A DNA stretch of 64,000 nt from Lysobacter alkalisoli (GTDB lineage Bacteria; Pseudomonadota; Gammaproteobacteria; Xanthomonadales; Xanthomonadaceae). This document shows, piece by piece, positions 47,819-59,000 of the stretch (positions are counted from its first letter, which is position 1; each line of letters opens with the position of its first letter). Both the position numbers and the translations under genes were made by a program. Location: NCBI RefSeq assembly GCF_006547045.1, contig NZ_CP041242.1, positions 1,374,001 to 1,438,000 of the forward strand, written 5' to 3'. The notes below the pieces were generated by a model. It was not told the origin of the DNA. It made no database searches and saw only the letters and a list, made by a program, of their open reading frames with translations.

Positions 47819-48319
47819 TCAGCGTCCGGTGGAGGGCGAGGCCTCCTGCGGCACCGTTGCGCCACGGCTGCCGGGCGGCTCGTCCGGCGCAGGCAGCGAG
47901 GCTTCCACCACGATCATCAGCACGAGCACGATGAACACCACTAATGCGGCAAGTGTCGTCCGGCGATGTGATCCCATCGCGTCCTGGACCGGAAGCCGTA
48001 CCAGATCGCCGCGCCTGCGTTGCGGCGCCAGGGGGCCATCCCGGAGTTGGGAGGGCGCCTGTTCGAAGTGCATCGGCACGCGCGTGCGCGACGACGCGCC
48101 GGGCAGGCGCCCGTGCTGGCGATGGAAGCGTGTCGCGGTGGAGTACAGCGAGGTCAGTTCGGACAGCGGCATGTCGTTGGCCGACAGTCGATGCGGGTGT
48201 TCGCACCGATCCGGATGCAGTTGCGCGACCCGCCTCCGGTATGCGCGCTTGAACTCTTCCAGCGTGCATTCCGGACGAAGGTCGAGCCACGCATACAGCC
48301 GCGCGAAATCGGATTCCAT
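47819..48319 (-). CDS. Membrane-anchored J-domain protein, 166 aa
   Basis: The N-terminus (DFARLYAWLDLRPECTLEEF, then KRAYRRRVAQLHPDR) is a J domain with an intact HPD motif near residues 35-37, so it could stimulate a DnaK-type chaperone. One hydrophobic helix near residues 121-140 (TTLAALVVFIVLVLMIVVEA) would anchor it, with the J domain on the cytoplasmic side. No zinc-finger or substrate domain is present. It is convergent with the sugar transferase and divergent from the NRPS-PKS gene. Confidence 0.82.
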   Translation of the reverse strand: MESDFARLYAWLDLRPECTLEEFKRAYRRRVAQLHPDRCEHPHRLSANDMPLSELTSLYSTATRFHRQHGRLPGASSRTRVPMHFEQAPSQLRDGPLAPQRRRGDLVRLPVQDAMGSHRRTTLAALVVFIVLVLMIVVEASLPAPDEPPGSRGATVPQEASPSTGR

Positions 48320-48390
48320 CGAATACCCCCTGCATCAGTCCAATCGGCCCGGCGTCGCCGCTCCACGGCACCGCTCCATGGCGCCGCGCG

Positions 48391-51300
48391 ATGGCCGTAT
48401 CTATAGCTGAGGTACGTATTCGTCGGGGTGAACAGGACATTTGTCGACGACATGACGGGGTTGCCGGGGTGAATGCGTTCCAGGAGCAAGAACGGTACTG
48501 GAGGGACGTGCTGTCCGGGGCATCGTTGCGGATGGAGTTGCCGACCGGCTGCGACGACGCTCACCGGCGTCCGGATACCGGCGGAATCGCGGGGGATCTG
48601 CATTCGCTGTTATCGCCCGCGACCGTGACCGGGCTGGAGACGCTGTCCTCTCGCAACGGCTGCAATGTTCCCGAGCTGGTGTTGCTGGCCTGGATGACGC
48701 TGGTGGCGCGGACATGTGCACGCAGCGATGCCTGGGTGGCGGTGGCTGACACCATGGCCGTGGCGGATGGGCGGAGCCTCGACTGGTGGCCGATCCATGT
48801 CGAGCTTGCCGACGTGGAGGGGAGCGGGGCGGCGATCGTGGCGCTGGGACAGGCGCTGGCCGCGGCGCGCGACCATGCCGGGCTGCCCATGGCCCGTTTT
48901 GTCGAAGCCTGCCTGCCGCCATCGGGAGACGATGGTGCGCCGCCCCTGAACATCGGTTTCGCGGGCCCGCTTTCGGCCGTCGACGAGGGCGGCGAAAAGG
49001 CGGCAGGACCGATCGAGGGCTGTGATCTCACATTGTGCATGGGCCGTGACGAGGACGCGCGATGGAGCCTGTCCGTCCACGGTTCCACCTACGTTGAACA
49101 GCGCGGACTGGCGCAACGTCATGCGGCATGGCTTGAACGCTTGCTCGCCGGCATGGTCGAAACGCCGGCAGGGCCGCCACTCGCGCTGGCGTTGGTGGCG
49201 CCGGCGGCTATCCACGGATTGCTTGCGAAGGGGAGCAAGGCGCACGGGTTGCCCGCAGGGATCGCCCGGGTCCATCAGTTCTTCGAGGTGCAGGCCGCGC
49301 GCCGCCCGGACGCGGTTGCGGTCGTCGATGGCGCGCGTACCGCGACCTATGCCGACCTCAACGCGGAAGCGAACCGGCTTGCACGCCACCTGATCGGGCT
49401 CGGAATCGGCCGGGACGACCGGGTCGCGCTCTATCTTGAACGGCGGCTGGAACTGGTCGTCGGCGTTCTCGCCGTGCTCAAGGCCGGCGCCGCCTACGTG
49501 CCGCTGGATCCGGCATATCCGCCAGAGCGGCTGGGATACACGTTGTCGGACAGTGAGCCGGCGGCACTGCTGACCCAGTCGGACATGCCGGGCGACTGGC
49601 GCGCGATTGCCGGTGAAGCGAGGCTGGACTGCCCCGTGCTGATGCTCGACGACATGGATGCGCCGTGGTCGGCGCAGGCCATCAATGACATGCCCGTGTC
49701 AGCGGAAAACGGGCCGTCGGACGATCTGGCCTACGTGCTCTACACCTCCGGTTCGACCGGTAAGCCCAAGGGCGTGGCGATGCCGCATGCGCCGCTGGTC
49801 AACCTGATCGACTGGCAGATGCGCCAGCCGGGACACGAGGCGCCGTTGCGCACGCTGCAGTTTGCCGCGCTCGGTTTCGACGTCGCTTTCCAGGAGATAT
49901 TCGGCACGCTGGCGACCGGCGGCACCTTGCACATGATCGATGCCGACACCCGCCTGAGCGGCGACCGTCTGCTCGACTTCGTCGTCGAACATCGCATCGA
50001 ACGCCTGTTCCTGCCGTACTTCGCGCTGCAGATCCTGGCCGAGGCGGTCGACAACCGGCTGGCCGTGCAGGACGCGACGCTGGACTGCTGCCTGAAGGAA
50101 GTGGTGACGGCCGGCGAGCAATTGCGCATCGAACCGAAGATCCGGCATTTCTTCCAGCGCCTGCCCGGCTGCCGGCTGCACAACCACTACGGACCGACCG
50201 AGACCCACGTGGTCACCGCGCTGGCGCTGCCGGACGATCCGGCGACGTGGCCGAGCCTGCCCACGATCGGCATGCCGATCGACAACGCGCGCGTGTACCT
50301 GCTCGACGACCGCGGCCAGCCCGTGCCCGAGGGCGTGGTCGGCGAACTGTACCTGGCCGGGCCGGTGGTCGCGCGTGGTTACCTCAAGCGCGACGACCTG
50401 ACCCGGGAGCGCTTCCTGGACGATCCGTTCGTGGCAGGCGAGGACGCGCGCATGTACCGCACCGGCGACCTCGGCCGCTGGCGCGACGACGGTGCGCTCG
50501 AGTTCCTCGGACGCCGGGACAGCCAGGTCAAGATCCGCGGTTTCCGGGTCGAGCCGGGTGAGATCGAGGCGCGATTGATGGCCTTCCCCGGCATCCGCGA
50601 GGCCGGGGTGATGGCGCGCGAGGACACGCCGGGGCTCAAGCGCCTGGTCGCGTACTTCGCACCGCGCGATCCGGCCGTGCCGGTCGACGTCGACGCGCTG
50701 CGCCGCGACCTGGTGTCGCAGTTGCCGGACTACATGGTGCCGGTGGCCTACGTGGCGATGGAATCGCTGCCGCTGTCGCCGAACGGCAAGCTCGACCGCG
50801 CCCGGCTGCCTGCACCGGACCGGGGCAGGCCGGACTGGATCGGCGAGTACGCACCGCCGCGCGACGAACTCGAACGCGCGCTGTGCCGGATCCTGGCCGG
50901 CGTGCTCGACCTGGAGTCGGTTGGCCGCGGCGACAATTTCTTCGAGCTGGGCGGCAGTTCGCTTCTGGCGATCCGCGCGTTGCAGCTGATCCGCGACGAG
51001 CGGGTCGGCGAGCCGTCCGCGATCGCGCTGTTCCAGCACCCGACGCCGGCGATGCTGGCGGATGCGTTGCGGGCGCAGGACGGCGAGCCGGCCGGGCGCA
51101 TGCGCACCGTGCGTGGGCACCGGCGCGGCCGCGACGATGACCCGATCGCGATCATCGCGATGGCCGGCCGCTTCCCGGGCGCGTCCGACGTCGAACAGTT
51201 CTGGCGCAACCTGTGCGAGGGCCGCGACAGCATCAGCTTCTTCGATGCGGCCTCGCTCGATCCGGCGGTGCCGGCCGCCGACCGCGAGGACCCGGCCTAT

Positions 51301-54300
51301 GTCCCGGCACGCGGCGTGATCGACGGTGTCGAGGACTTCGATGCCGCGTTCTTCGGCATCAGCCCGCGCGAGGCGGAGCTGATGGACCCGCAGCAGCGGA
51401 TCTTCCTGGAGCTGTGCTGGGAATGCATGGAGCGCGCCGGCCATGTCCCCGGTGCCGATGGCGACGGCCCGGTCGGCGTGTTCGCCGGGATGTACAACGC
51501 CAGCTACTTCCAGCATCACGTGCTGTCGCGGCCGGACCTGGTCGAGCGCCTGGGCGCGTTCCAGGTCATGCTCGACAACGAGAAGGACTACATCGCCACC
51601 CGCGTCGCCCACAAGCTCAATCTCACCGGGCCGGCGATCAGCGTACATACCGGTTGTTCGACCTCGTTGGTCGCGATCGCGCAGGCGGTCGACGGCCTGC
51701 GCGCCGGCCGCTGCGACATGGCCCTGGCCGGCGGCGCCTCGGTGACCTGCCCGCCGCGCAGCGGCTACCGCTACCAGGAAGGCGCGATGTTCTCGCCCGA
51801 CGGGCGCACCCGGGCCTTCGACGAGAAGGCGGCCGGCACGGTGTTCTGCGACGGCGCCGCGGTGCTCATGCTCAAGCGGCTGTCCGATGCGTTGGCCGAC
51901 GGCGACCCGGTGCATGCGGTGATCCGCGGCGTCGGCGTCAACAACGACGGCAGCGACAAGGCCAGCTTCACCGCGCCCAGCGCCGCCGCGCAGGCGGTGG
52001 TGATCGCACAGGCGCATGCGGATGCCGGCGTACCCGCGCGCAGCATCGGCTATGTCGAGGCGCATGGCACCGCGACTCCGCTCGGCGACCCGATCGAGGT
52101 CGAGGGCCTGACCCGCGCGTTCCGCTTCGATACCGGCGACACCGGTTTCTGTCGCCTCGGTTCGGTCAAGAGCAACGTCGGCCACCTGCTGATCGCCGCC
52201 GGTGCCGCCGGGGTGATCAAGACCGCGCTGTCGCTGGAGCGGGAACTGATCCCAGCCAGCCTGTATTTCGAGTCGCCGAACCCGGCGTTGAACCTCGACA
52301 CCTCGCCGTTTGTGGTCAACGCGGCAAACCAGCCGTGGCCGCGAGCGGACGAACCGCGCCGTGCGGGCGTGAGTTCGTTCGGCGTCGGTGGCACCAATGC
52401 CCATGCGGTGGTCGAGGAGGCACCGGAGCGGCCGCTATCCGATCCGGCAGAGGGGCCGCAACTGCTGGTGTTGTCCGCGCGTACCGCGTCCGCGCTTGAA
52501 GTCGCCGCGACGCGGCTGGCCGATCGTCTCGAGTCGACGCCGGATGCGAACCTGGCCGACGTGGCATGGACGCTCGCCACCGGACGCAAGGCTTTCGCGC
52601 ACCGGCTCGCCGTGGTCGCAGGCGATGCCGCTGAAGCTGCCGAGATCCTGCGACGCGCGGAGACGCTCTCGGCAGCGCAGCGCAGCCGGCCCGCGCGCGG
52701 TGGTGAGTGTGTGTTCCTGTTCCCGGGGCAGGGCTCGACCTATCCGTGCATGGGGCGGCAGCTGCATGCCGGCGAGCCGGTGTTCCGCGAGGCGCTGGAG
52801 ACCTGCATCGCCGCGCTTGGCGACGGGTTCGGTTTCGATCTGCGCGAGCGCCTGTTCTCGGACGACCCCGAGGCGTTGCTGCCGACCGCGGTGATGCAAC
52901 CGGCGACCTTCGCGATCGAGTACGCGCTGGCGAGATGGTGGATGGCGCAGGGGCTCCGGCCGGCGGCGATGATCGGCCACAGCGTCGGCGAGTTCGTCGC
53001 CGCGACCCTTGCCGGTGTGTTCGAGGTCGGCGATGCGATCCGCCTCGTCGCCCGCCGCGGCGCACTGATGCAGGCGCAACCGGAAGGGCGGATGCTGTCG
53101 GTGCGGTTGCCGTGGGAGGCGCTGTCCGTGCGGTTGCCCGAGGGTTTGTCGATGGCCGCGGAGAACGCGCCGGGCGCCTCGGTCGTCGCCGGACCGGAGG
53201 GCGCATTGTCGGCCTTCCAGACCGTGCTCGAAGGCGAGGGCGTGGCCTGCCGGATGCTGCGCACCTCGCACGCCTTCCACTCGTCAATGATGGAGCCGGC
53301 GGTTGCGCCGTTCCTTGAAGCGGTGGCCGCCATCACGCGCAAGGCACCGACGCTTCCGATCGTTTCCACCGCGAGCGGCGACTGGCTGCAGGCCGAAGAG
53401 GCGGTATCGGCCGATTACTGGGCCCGTCATCTGCGCGAGCCGGTGCGTTTCTCGAAGGCGTTGTCGAAGGTCATCGACACCCCGTCGCGGGTGTTGCTGG
53501 AAGTCGGCCCGCGCACCGCGCTGTCGAGCCTCGCGCGCATGCATGCGCCCGTACAGAAACAGAAGCTGACCGTGCTGGCCACGCTGGCCGACGACGCCGG
53601 GGCCGAACATGCGTTGCTGCGCAACGCGCTCGGCCAGTTGTGGGCGGTCGGCGTGGACGTCGACCCGTCCCGGCTCGATCGTCGCAGCGTGCGTCATCGC
53701 CTGTGCCTGCCGACCTATCCGTTCGAGCGCCAGCGCTGCTGGATCGAGGCGCCTGCCGCGACCCGGCCACAGATCACGTCCCCGGCCACCGACAACGTGG
53801 TCCAGCATCCGGCCGTGGTGGCCGTCCAGGAGAACACCATGCAACAACCCGTGACGCCCGTTGCCGCCCCGGCCAACCGCAAGCCGCGCCTGCTGGCGCA
53901 GCTGCGCGAGTTGATCGAGGACGTTGCCGGTTTCGACATGGACGATGCCGATCCGCAGGCGAACTTCATCGAGCTCGGCCTCGACAGCCTGGTGCTGACC
54001 CAGGTCGCGCTGCAGGTGCAGAAGAGCTTCGGGACCCGGGTGACGTTCCGCCAACTGATGGGCGACGCGCCGACACTTGAGGCACTGGCGGCGTTGCTGG
54101 ACGCACAGCTGCCGCCGGAGGAGGCCGTGCCGCCGGCGCCTGCGGTCGAGGCGGTACCTGTTGCCGTCGCCCCCGCGCCTGCTGTCACTCCCTCCGTCGC
54201 GCCCGCCGCCACGACACCGGCGACGATGCCCGCGATGCAGACGATGCAGGCGACAGCGCCCGCGGCAGGCGTCGACGGCGGCCTGCTGCAACAGGTCATC

Positions 54301-56070
54301 GCCCAGCAGATGCAGCTGATGTCGCAGCAGCTGGCCTTGTTGTCGGGCACCACTGCGGTCGCTCCGGTACCCTCCATTCCGATGCCCGCGCCGGCCGTGT
54401 CCATGCCCGCTCCGGCAGCGGCAACGTCCGTCGAACCGCCTCCCACGCCCGCGCAGCCTGCCGCGACTCCCGGCCCGGCTGCCACCGACGATGGCGACAA
54501 CGACGCCGAGGTCGCCCATACCCGCTACGACCCCAGGAAGGCTTTCGGCGCGATCGCCCGCATCGACAGCAGCGGCCAGCTGGCGCTGGATGAAAGGCAG
54601 CGTTCAAGGCTCGATGCCTTCATCGAACGCTATGTCGCCCGCACACCGAAGTCGAAGGCCTACACCCGCGAGCACCGCCCGCATATGGCCGATCCGCGCG
54701 TGGTCAACGGCTTCCGCCCGCTGACCAAGGAGATCGTCTACCAGATCGTGATCGAGCGATCCAAGGGCGCGCGGATGTGGGACATCGACGGCAACGAGTA
54801 CGTCGATGCGCTCAACGGCTTCGGCATGAGCCTGTTCGGCTGGCAGCCGGACTTCGTCGCCGACGCACTCCGCCGCCAGATCGATCTGGGCCTCGACATC
54901 GGCCCGCAGCATCCGCTGGCCGGCGAGGTCGCGCGGCTGGTCTGCGAGCTGACCGGCCACGACCGCGCCGCGCTGTGCAATACCGGCTCCGAGGCGGTGC
55001 TCGGCGCACTGCGGATCGCCCGCACCGTGACCGGACGCGAGACCGTGGTGATGTTCAACGGCTCCTACCATGGCATCAACGACGAGGTCATCGTCCGCGG
55101 TACCCGCAAGCTGAAGGCGGTGCCGGCCGCGCCCGGCATCCTGCGCAACACCGCCGCGCACGTGCTGGTGCTCGACTACGGCACGCCCGAGACGATGGCG
55201 ATCATCCGCGAGCGCGCCGGCGAGATCGCCGCGGTGCTGGTCGAGCCGGTGCAGAGCCGGCGGCCGGACTTCCGCCCGATCGAGTTCCTGAAGGAACTGC
55301 GCCAGCTCACCGCTGATGCCGGCGCGGCGCTGATCTTCGACGAAGTCATCACCGGCTTCCGCGCGCATCCGGGCGGTACCCAGGCGATGTTCGGTGTCCA
55401 GGCCGATATCGCGACCTACGGCAAGGTGGTCGGCGGTGGCCAGCCGATCGGCGTCATCGCCGGCAAGCGCGAATTCATGGATGCGCTCGACGGTGGCCAA
55501 TGGGACTATGGCGACGATTCGGTGCCGACCGTCGGCGTGACCTATTTCGCCGGCACCTTCGTCCGTCACCCGATGGCACTGGCCGCGGCCAGGGTCGTGC
55601 TCGACGAGATGAAGCGCCGCGGCCCCGCGCTGCAGGAAGACCTCAACGCCCGGATGGGCGCGATGGCGGCCGAGATCAACGCGTTCTGTGCCAGCCGCGG
55701 TGCACCGGTCGAGGTGCGCCATTTCGCCTCGGTGTGGAAGACCTTCTTCCTCGAAGACCATCCGCTGCAGGATCTGCTGTTCGCGATGATGCGCAGCCGC
55801 GGCATCCACATCCTCGACAACTTCCCGTGTTTCCTCACCGCCGCCCATGGCGAGGCCGAGTGCCGCGCGATCGTCGAGGCGTTCAAGGACTCGGTGGTGG
55901 AGTTGCAGGAGTGCGGTTTCCTGCCGCGCCACGCGGCGACACCGGCGACGGTGATGGACGCGTCCAGGCCGCCGGTGCCGGGCGCGCGTATCGGTCGCGA
56001 TCCGGATGGTCGGCCGGGGTGGTACGTGGACAGCGCCGAACGTCCCGGACAGTACGTCAAGGTGGGCTGA
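48391..56070 (+). CDS. Hybrid NRPS-PKS: partial C, A(Pro), PCP, KS, AT, ACP, aminotransferase
   Basis: A 2559-residue assembly-line protein. Residues 27-290 resemble only the second half of a condensation domain; no HHxxxDG is present. The adenylation domain follows (YTSGSTGKPKG near 450, NHYGPTETH, YRTGDLGRW, NGKLDRA), with binding-pocket code D-V-Q-F-V-A-H-V-V-K, close to proline. Then come a PCP (LGGSSLL, Ser near 854), KS (HTGCSTSL, Cys near 1088; EAHGTA; KSNVGH), AT (GHSVGEF; HAFH, so malonyl), ACP (LGLDSL near 1863), a Pro/Ala linker with QQVIAQQMQLMSQQL, and a class III aminotransferase (Lys in TYGKVVGG near 2344). The start is ATG 48391 or GTG 48469. The gene feeds the NRPS at 56087. 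Confidence 0.9.
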   Translation: MAVSIAEVRIRRGEQDICRRHDGVAGVNAFQEQERYWRDVLSGASLRMELPTGCDDAHRRPDTGGIAGDLHSLLSPATVTGLETLSSRNGCNVPELVLLAWMTLVARTCARSDAWVAVADTMAVADGRSLDWWPIHVELADVEGSGAAIVALGQALAAARDHAGLPMARFVEACLPPSGDDGAPPLNIGFAGPLSAVDEGGEKAAGPIEGCDLTLCMGRDEDARWSLSVHGSTYVEQRGLAQRHAAWLERLLAGMVETPAGPPLALALVAPAAIHGLLAKGSKAHGLPAGIARVHQFFEVQAARRPDAVAVVDGARTATYADLNAEANRLARHLIGLGIGRDDRVALYLERRLELVVGVLAVLKAGAAYVPLDPAYPPERLGYTLSDSEPAALLTQSDMPGDWRAIAGEARLDCPVLMLDDMDAPWSAQAINDMPVSAENGPSDDLAYVLYTSGSTGKPKGVAMPHAPLVNLIDWQMRQPGHEAPLRTLQFAALGFDVAFQEIFGTLATGGTLHMIDADTRLSGDRLLDFVVEHRIERLFLPYFALQILAEAVDNRLAVQDATLDCCLKEVVTAGEQLRIEPKIRHFFQRLPGCRLHNHYGPTETHVVTALALPDDPATWPSLPTIGMPIDNARVYLLDDRGQPVPEGVVGELYLAGPVVARGYLKRDDLTRERFLDDPFVAGEDARMYRTGDLGRWRDDGALEFLGRRDSQVKIRGFRVEPGEIEARLMAFPGIREAGVMAREDTPGLKRLVAYFAPRDPAVPVDVDALRRDLVSQLPDYMVPVAYVAMESLPLSPNGKLDRARLPAPDRGRPDWIGEYAPPRDELERALCRILAGVLDLESVGRGDNFFELGGSSLLAIRALQLIRDERVGEPSAIALFQHPTPAMLADALRAQDGEPAGRMRTVRGHRRGRDDDPIAIIAMAGRFPGASDVEQFWRNLCEGRDSISFFDAASLDPAVPAADREDPAYVPARGVIDGVEDFDAAFFGISPREAELMDPQQRIFLELCWECMERAGHVPGADGDGPVGVFAGMYNASYFQHHVLSRPDLVERLGAFQVMLDNEKDYIATRVAHKLNLTGPAISVHTGCSTSLVAIAQAVDGLRAGRCDMALAGGASVTCPPRSGYRYQEGAMFSPDGRTRAFDEKAAGTVFCDGAAVLMLKRLSDALADGDPVHAVIRGVGVNNDGSDKASFTAPSAAAQAVVIAQAHADAGVPARSIGYVEAHGTATPLGDPIEVEGLTRAFRFDTGDTGFCRLGSVKSNVGHLLIAAGAAGVIKTALSLERELIPASLYFESPNPALNLDTSPFVVNAANQPWPRADEPRRAGVSSFGVGGTNAHAVVEEAPERPLSDPAEGPQLLVLSARTASALEVAATRLADRLESTPDANLADVAWTLATGRKAFAHRLAVVAGDAAEAAEILRRAETLSAAQRSRPARGGECVFLFPGQGSTYPCMGRQLHAGEPVFREALETCIAALGDGFGFDLRERLFSDDPEALLPTAVMQPATFAIEYALARWWMAQGLRPAAMIGHSVGEFVAATLAGVFEVGDAIRLVARRGALMQAQPEGRMLSVRLPWEALSVRLPEGLSMAAENAPGASVVAGPEGALSAFQTVLEGEGVACRMLRTSHAFHSSMMEPAVAPFLEAVAAITRKAPTLPIVSTASGDWLQAEEAVSADYWARHLREPVRFSKALSKVIDTPSRVLLEVGPRTALSSLARMHAPVQKQKLTVLATLADDAGAEHALLRNALGQLWAVGVDVDPSRLDRRSVRHRLCLPTYPFERQRCWIEAPAATRPQITSPATDNVVQHPAVVAVQENTMQQPVTPVAAPANRKPRLLAQLRELIEDVAGFDMDDADPQANFIELGLDSLVLTQVALQVQKSFGTRVTFRQLMGDAPTLEALAALLDAQLPPEEAVPPAPAVEAVPVAVAPAPAVTPSVAPAATTPATMPAMQTMQATAPAAGVDGGLLQQVIAQQMQLMSQQLALLSGTTAVAPVPSIPMPAPAVSMPAPAAATSVEPPPTPAQPAATPGPAATDDGDNDAEVAHTRYDPRKAFGAIARIDSSGQLALDERQRSRLDAFIERYVARTPKSKAYTREHRPHMADPRVVNGFRPLTKEIVYQIVIERSKGARMWDIDGNEYVDALNGFGMSLFGWQPDFVADALRRQIDLGLDIGPQHPLAGEVARLVCELTGHDRAALCNTGSEAVLGALRIARTVTGRETVVMFNGSYHGINDEVIVRGTRKLKAVPAAPGILRNTAAHVLVLDYGTPETMAIIRERAGEIAAVLVEPVQSRRPDFRPIEFLKELRQLTADAGAALIFDEVITGFRAHPGGTQAMFGVQADIATYGKVVGGGQPIGVIAGKREFMDALDGGQWDYGDDSVPTVGVTYFAGTFVRHPMALAAARVVLDEMKRRGPALQEDLNARMGAMAAEINAFCASRGAPVEVRHFASVWKTFFLEDHPLQDLLFAMMRSRGIHILDNFPCFLTAAHGEAECRAIVEAFKDSVVELQECGFLPRHAATPATVMDASRPPVPGARIGRDPDGRPGWYVDSAERPGQYVKVG

Positions 56071-56086
56071 TGCGATGGGTGGCGGC

Positions 56087-59000
56087 ATGAGCACGGTACG
56101 TTGTGCCAACAAAGGGAGCCCGCGTGCCGTGGTCGATTACGACCCGTTCGCCGGCGGCCTGCTGGAACGCGTCGTGCCGACAACGGAGCCGCAGCGCGAG
56201 CTGTGGCTGGCGTCGCGCCTGGGCGACGAGGCTTCGCTGGCGTTCAACGAGTCGGTCTCGCTGCACCTGCGCGGCACTCTGGACGTGGAGGCATTGCGTC
56301 ATGCCCTGCAGTCGGTCTGCGACCGCCACGACATCCTGCGCGCGAACTTCGGTCCCGATGGCGAGACGCTGTGCATCGGTTCGCAGCGGCCGCTGGAAGT
56401 CGAGCTGCGCGACCTGTCCGGACTTGACGATGATGCGCGCGAAGCCGGCGTGCAGGCCTGCCTGCGCCATTCGGTGGAAACGCCGTTCGATCTGGGACAC
56501 GGGGCGCTGTTCCGCGCCACCTTGTTGCGGCTGGACCCCGGACATCACCAACTGGTGCTCAGCGCCCACCACATCGTCTGCGACGGTTGGTCGTGGTGGG
56601 TGCTGGTGCGCGAGCTGGGCGTGCTCTATGCGCAGGTGCTGGGCAAGGCGGCGACCGGGTTGTCCGAGCCCGGGCTGCCCGAACCGGAGTCGTTCACCGA
56701 CTACGCGCTGGAACAGGCGCTGCACCCGGCGTCTTCGACCTTCGCTGACGACGAGGCGTACTGGCTGTCCTGTTTCCGCGAACCGGCCCCCGTCCTGGAG
56801 CTTCCGCTCGACCGGCCGCGTCCGCAGCGCCGTAGTTTCGCCTCGCGCCGCTACGACCACGTACTCGATGCCGAGCTCGTCGCGGCAGTGCGGCGGATGG
56901 GGGCGCGGCAGGGTGCCAGCCTGTTCGCGACCCTGTTGGCCGGCTTCGGTACGCTGGTATCGAGACTGTCGGGGCAGGCTGATGTGGTGGTCGGTATTCC
57001 GGCGGCGGGGCAGTCGGTCGACGGCCACGACCATCTGATCGGTCACTGCGTGAACCTGCTGCCGCTGCGCTTCGACATGGCATCGCAGCACAGCTTCGGG
57101 CAGGCGCTCGCCGGCGTGCAGGGAACCCTGCTCGATGCGCTGGATCACCAGCGCTACACCTTCGGCAGCCTGCTCAAGAAGCTGCGGATCGAACGCGACC
57201 CGTCGCGGCTGCCGCTGGTCAACGTGGTGTTCAACATCGACCAGGCGCTGGACCAGGAGAGCCACGCCTTCCCCGGCCTGTCGCTGGAGTTCGACTGCAA
57301 TCCGCGCAGCGCGGAGAACTTCGAGCTGTCGATCAATGCCGTGCAGGTCCAAGGTCGGTTGCGGTTGGAATGCCAGTACAACCGCGATCTGTTCGACGAG
57401 GTGACGGTACAGCGCTGGATATCGGCCTACGAGGCCCTGCTGCGCGCCGCCGCGGCCAACCCCGGGGAACGCCTGGCATCGCTGCCGTGGCTGGACGATA
57501 CCGCCACCGCGGAACTGCTCGCGCTGCAGCCCGGCCCCGTGGCGTACGACCGCACGCGGCTCATGCACCAGGCATTCGAGACGCAATGCGACCGGGCCCC
57601 GCATCGCATCGCCGTGCGCGCCGGCGGCGAGGCATGGTCGTATGCGGAGCTGGACGCCCGCGCCAATCGCATCGCCCGCCTGCTGCGCACGCACGGTGTG
57701 CATCGCGGCAGCCTGGTCGGACTGGCCTTGCCGCGCGGCACCGGCATGCTGGCAGCGCTGCTCGGCGTGCTCAAGGCCGGGGCCGGTTACGTGCCGCTCG
57801 ATCCGGGCTTTCCGGCGGACCGTCTGGCCTACATGGTCGGTGACGCCGGGCTCGCGGCCCTGCTCACCGATTCGGATCACGCCGACGCCTTCGACCTGCG
57901 CGGACGGCCGGTCCTTGCCCTGGACACGCTCCACGAGGAGCTCGCCGCGCTGCCGGCCGAGCGACCTGGCAAGGATGCCGATGCCGCCACGCCGGAATCG
58001 GTCGCCTACGTGATCTACACCTCGGGATCGACCGGCCGGCCCAAGGGCGTGCAGGTGCCGCACCGCGCGGTCAACAACTTCATCATCGCGATGCAGCGCG
58101 AGCCCGGCATCGATGCCGACGACCGCCTGCTGGCGGTGACGACGCTGTCGTTCGACATCGCGGTGCTGGAGCTGATGCTGCCGCTGAGCACCGGCGCCGA
58201 GGTGGTGATCGCCCGCCGTGACGATGCGATCGACGGCCATGCGCTGAAGGCATTGCTCGCGTCCAGTGCGGCGACCGTCATGCAGGCCACGCCGGCGACC
58301 TGGCGGCTGCTGGTCGAGGCCGGCTGGCAGGGCATGCCGGACTTCAAGGCACTGTGCGGCGGCGAGCCGATGCCGGCCGACCTGGCCGCGCAACTGCTCG
58401 ATCGCTGCGGTTCGCTGTGGAACATGTATGGTCCGACCGAGACCACGGTGTGGTCGACCTGTACGCGTGTCGAACCGGTCGCCATCGGCGAGCGGCCCGA
58501 CATCCACATCGGCCGCCCGGTCGCCAATACCCGCGTATGGATCCTCGATGGCCAGGGCCTGCCGTGCCCGCGCGGCGTGCCGGGCGAGATCTGCATCGCC
58601 GGCGACGGCGTCACCCTCGGTTACCTCGATCGCCCGGAGCTGACCGCCGACCGCTTCGTCCCTGAATCGCAGGTGCCGTTCGCTGCCGCACCGGAAGGAG
58701 CGCTGCTGTACCGCACCGGCGATCGCGGCCGCTGGCGCCCGGACGGCAACCTCGAGCATCTCGGCCGGCTCGATTTCCAGGTCAAGGTGCGCGGTTACCG
58801 CATCGAGCTGGGCGAGATCGAGAGCGTGCTCGCGCAGCATGCCGGGGTGGCGCGGACGGTGGTGACGACCCGCGAGGACCGCCCCGGCGACGTGCGCCTG
58901 GTGGCCTACGTGGTGCCGGCCGATGCCGCACGCTTCGACGAGGCGGCGCTGCTGTCGCACCTGCGCGGCGTGCTGCCCGAGTACATGATCCCGCACCACC

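Noticed and set aside
49699..52404. Long - strand frames opposite the NRPS genes (also 56057-59380)
   Set aside because: They are antisense to well-defined A, KS and C domains. No protein family is recognised in the translations.
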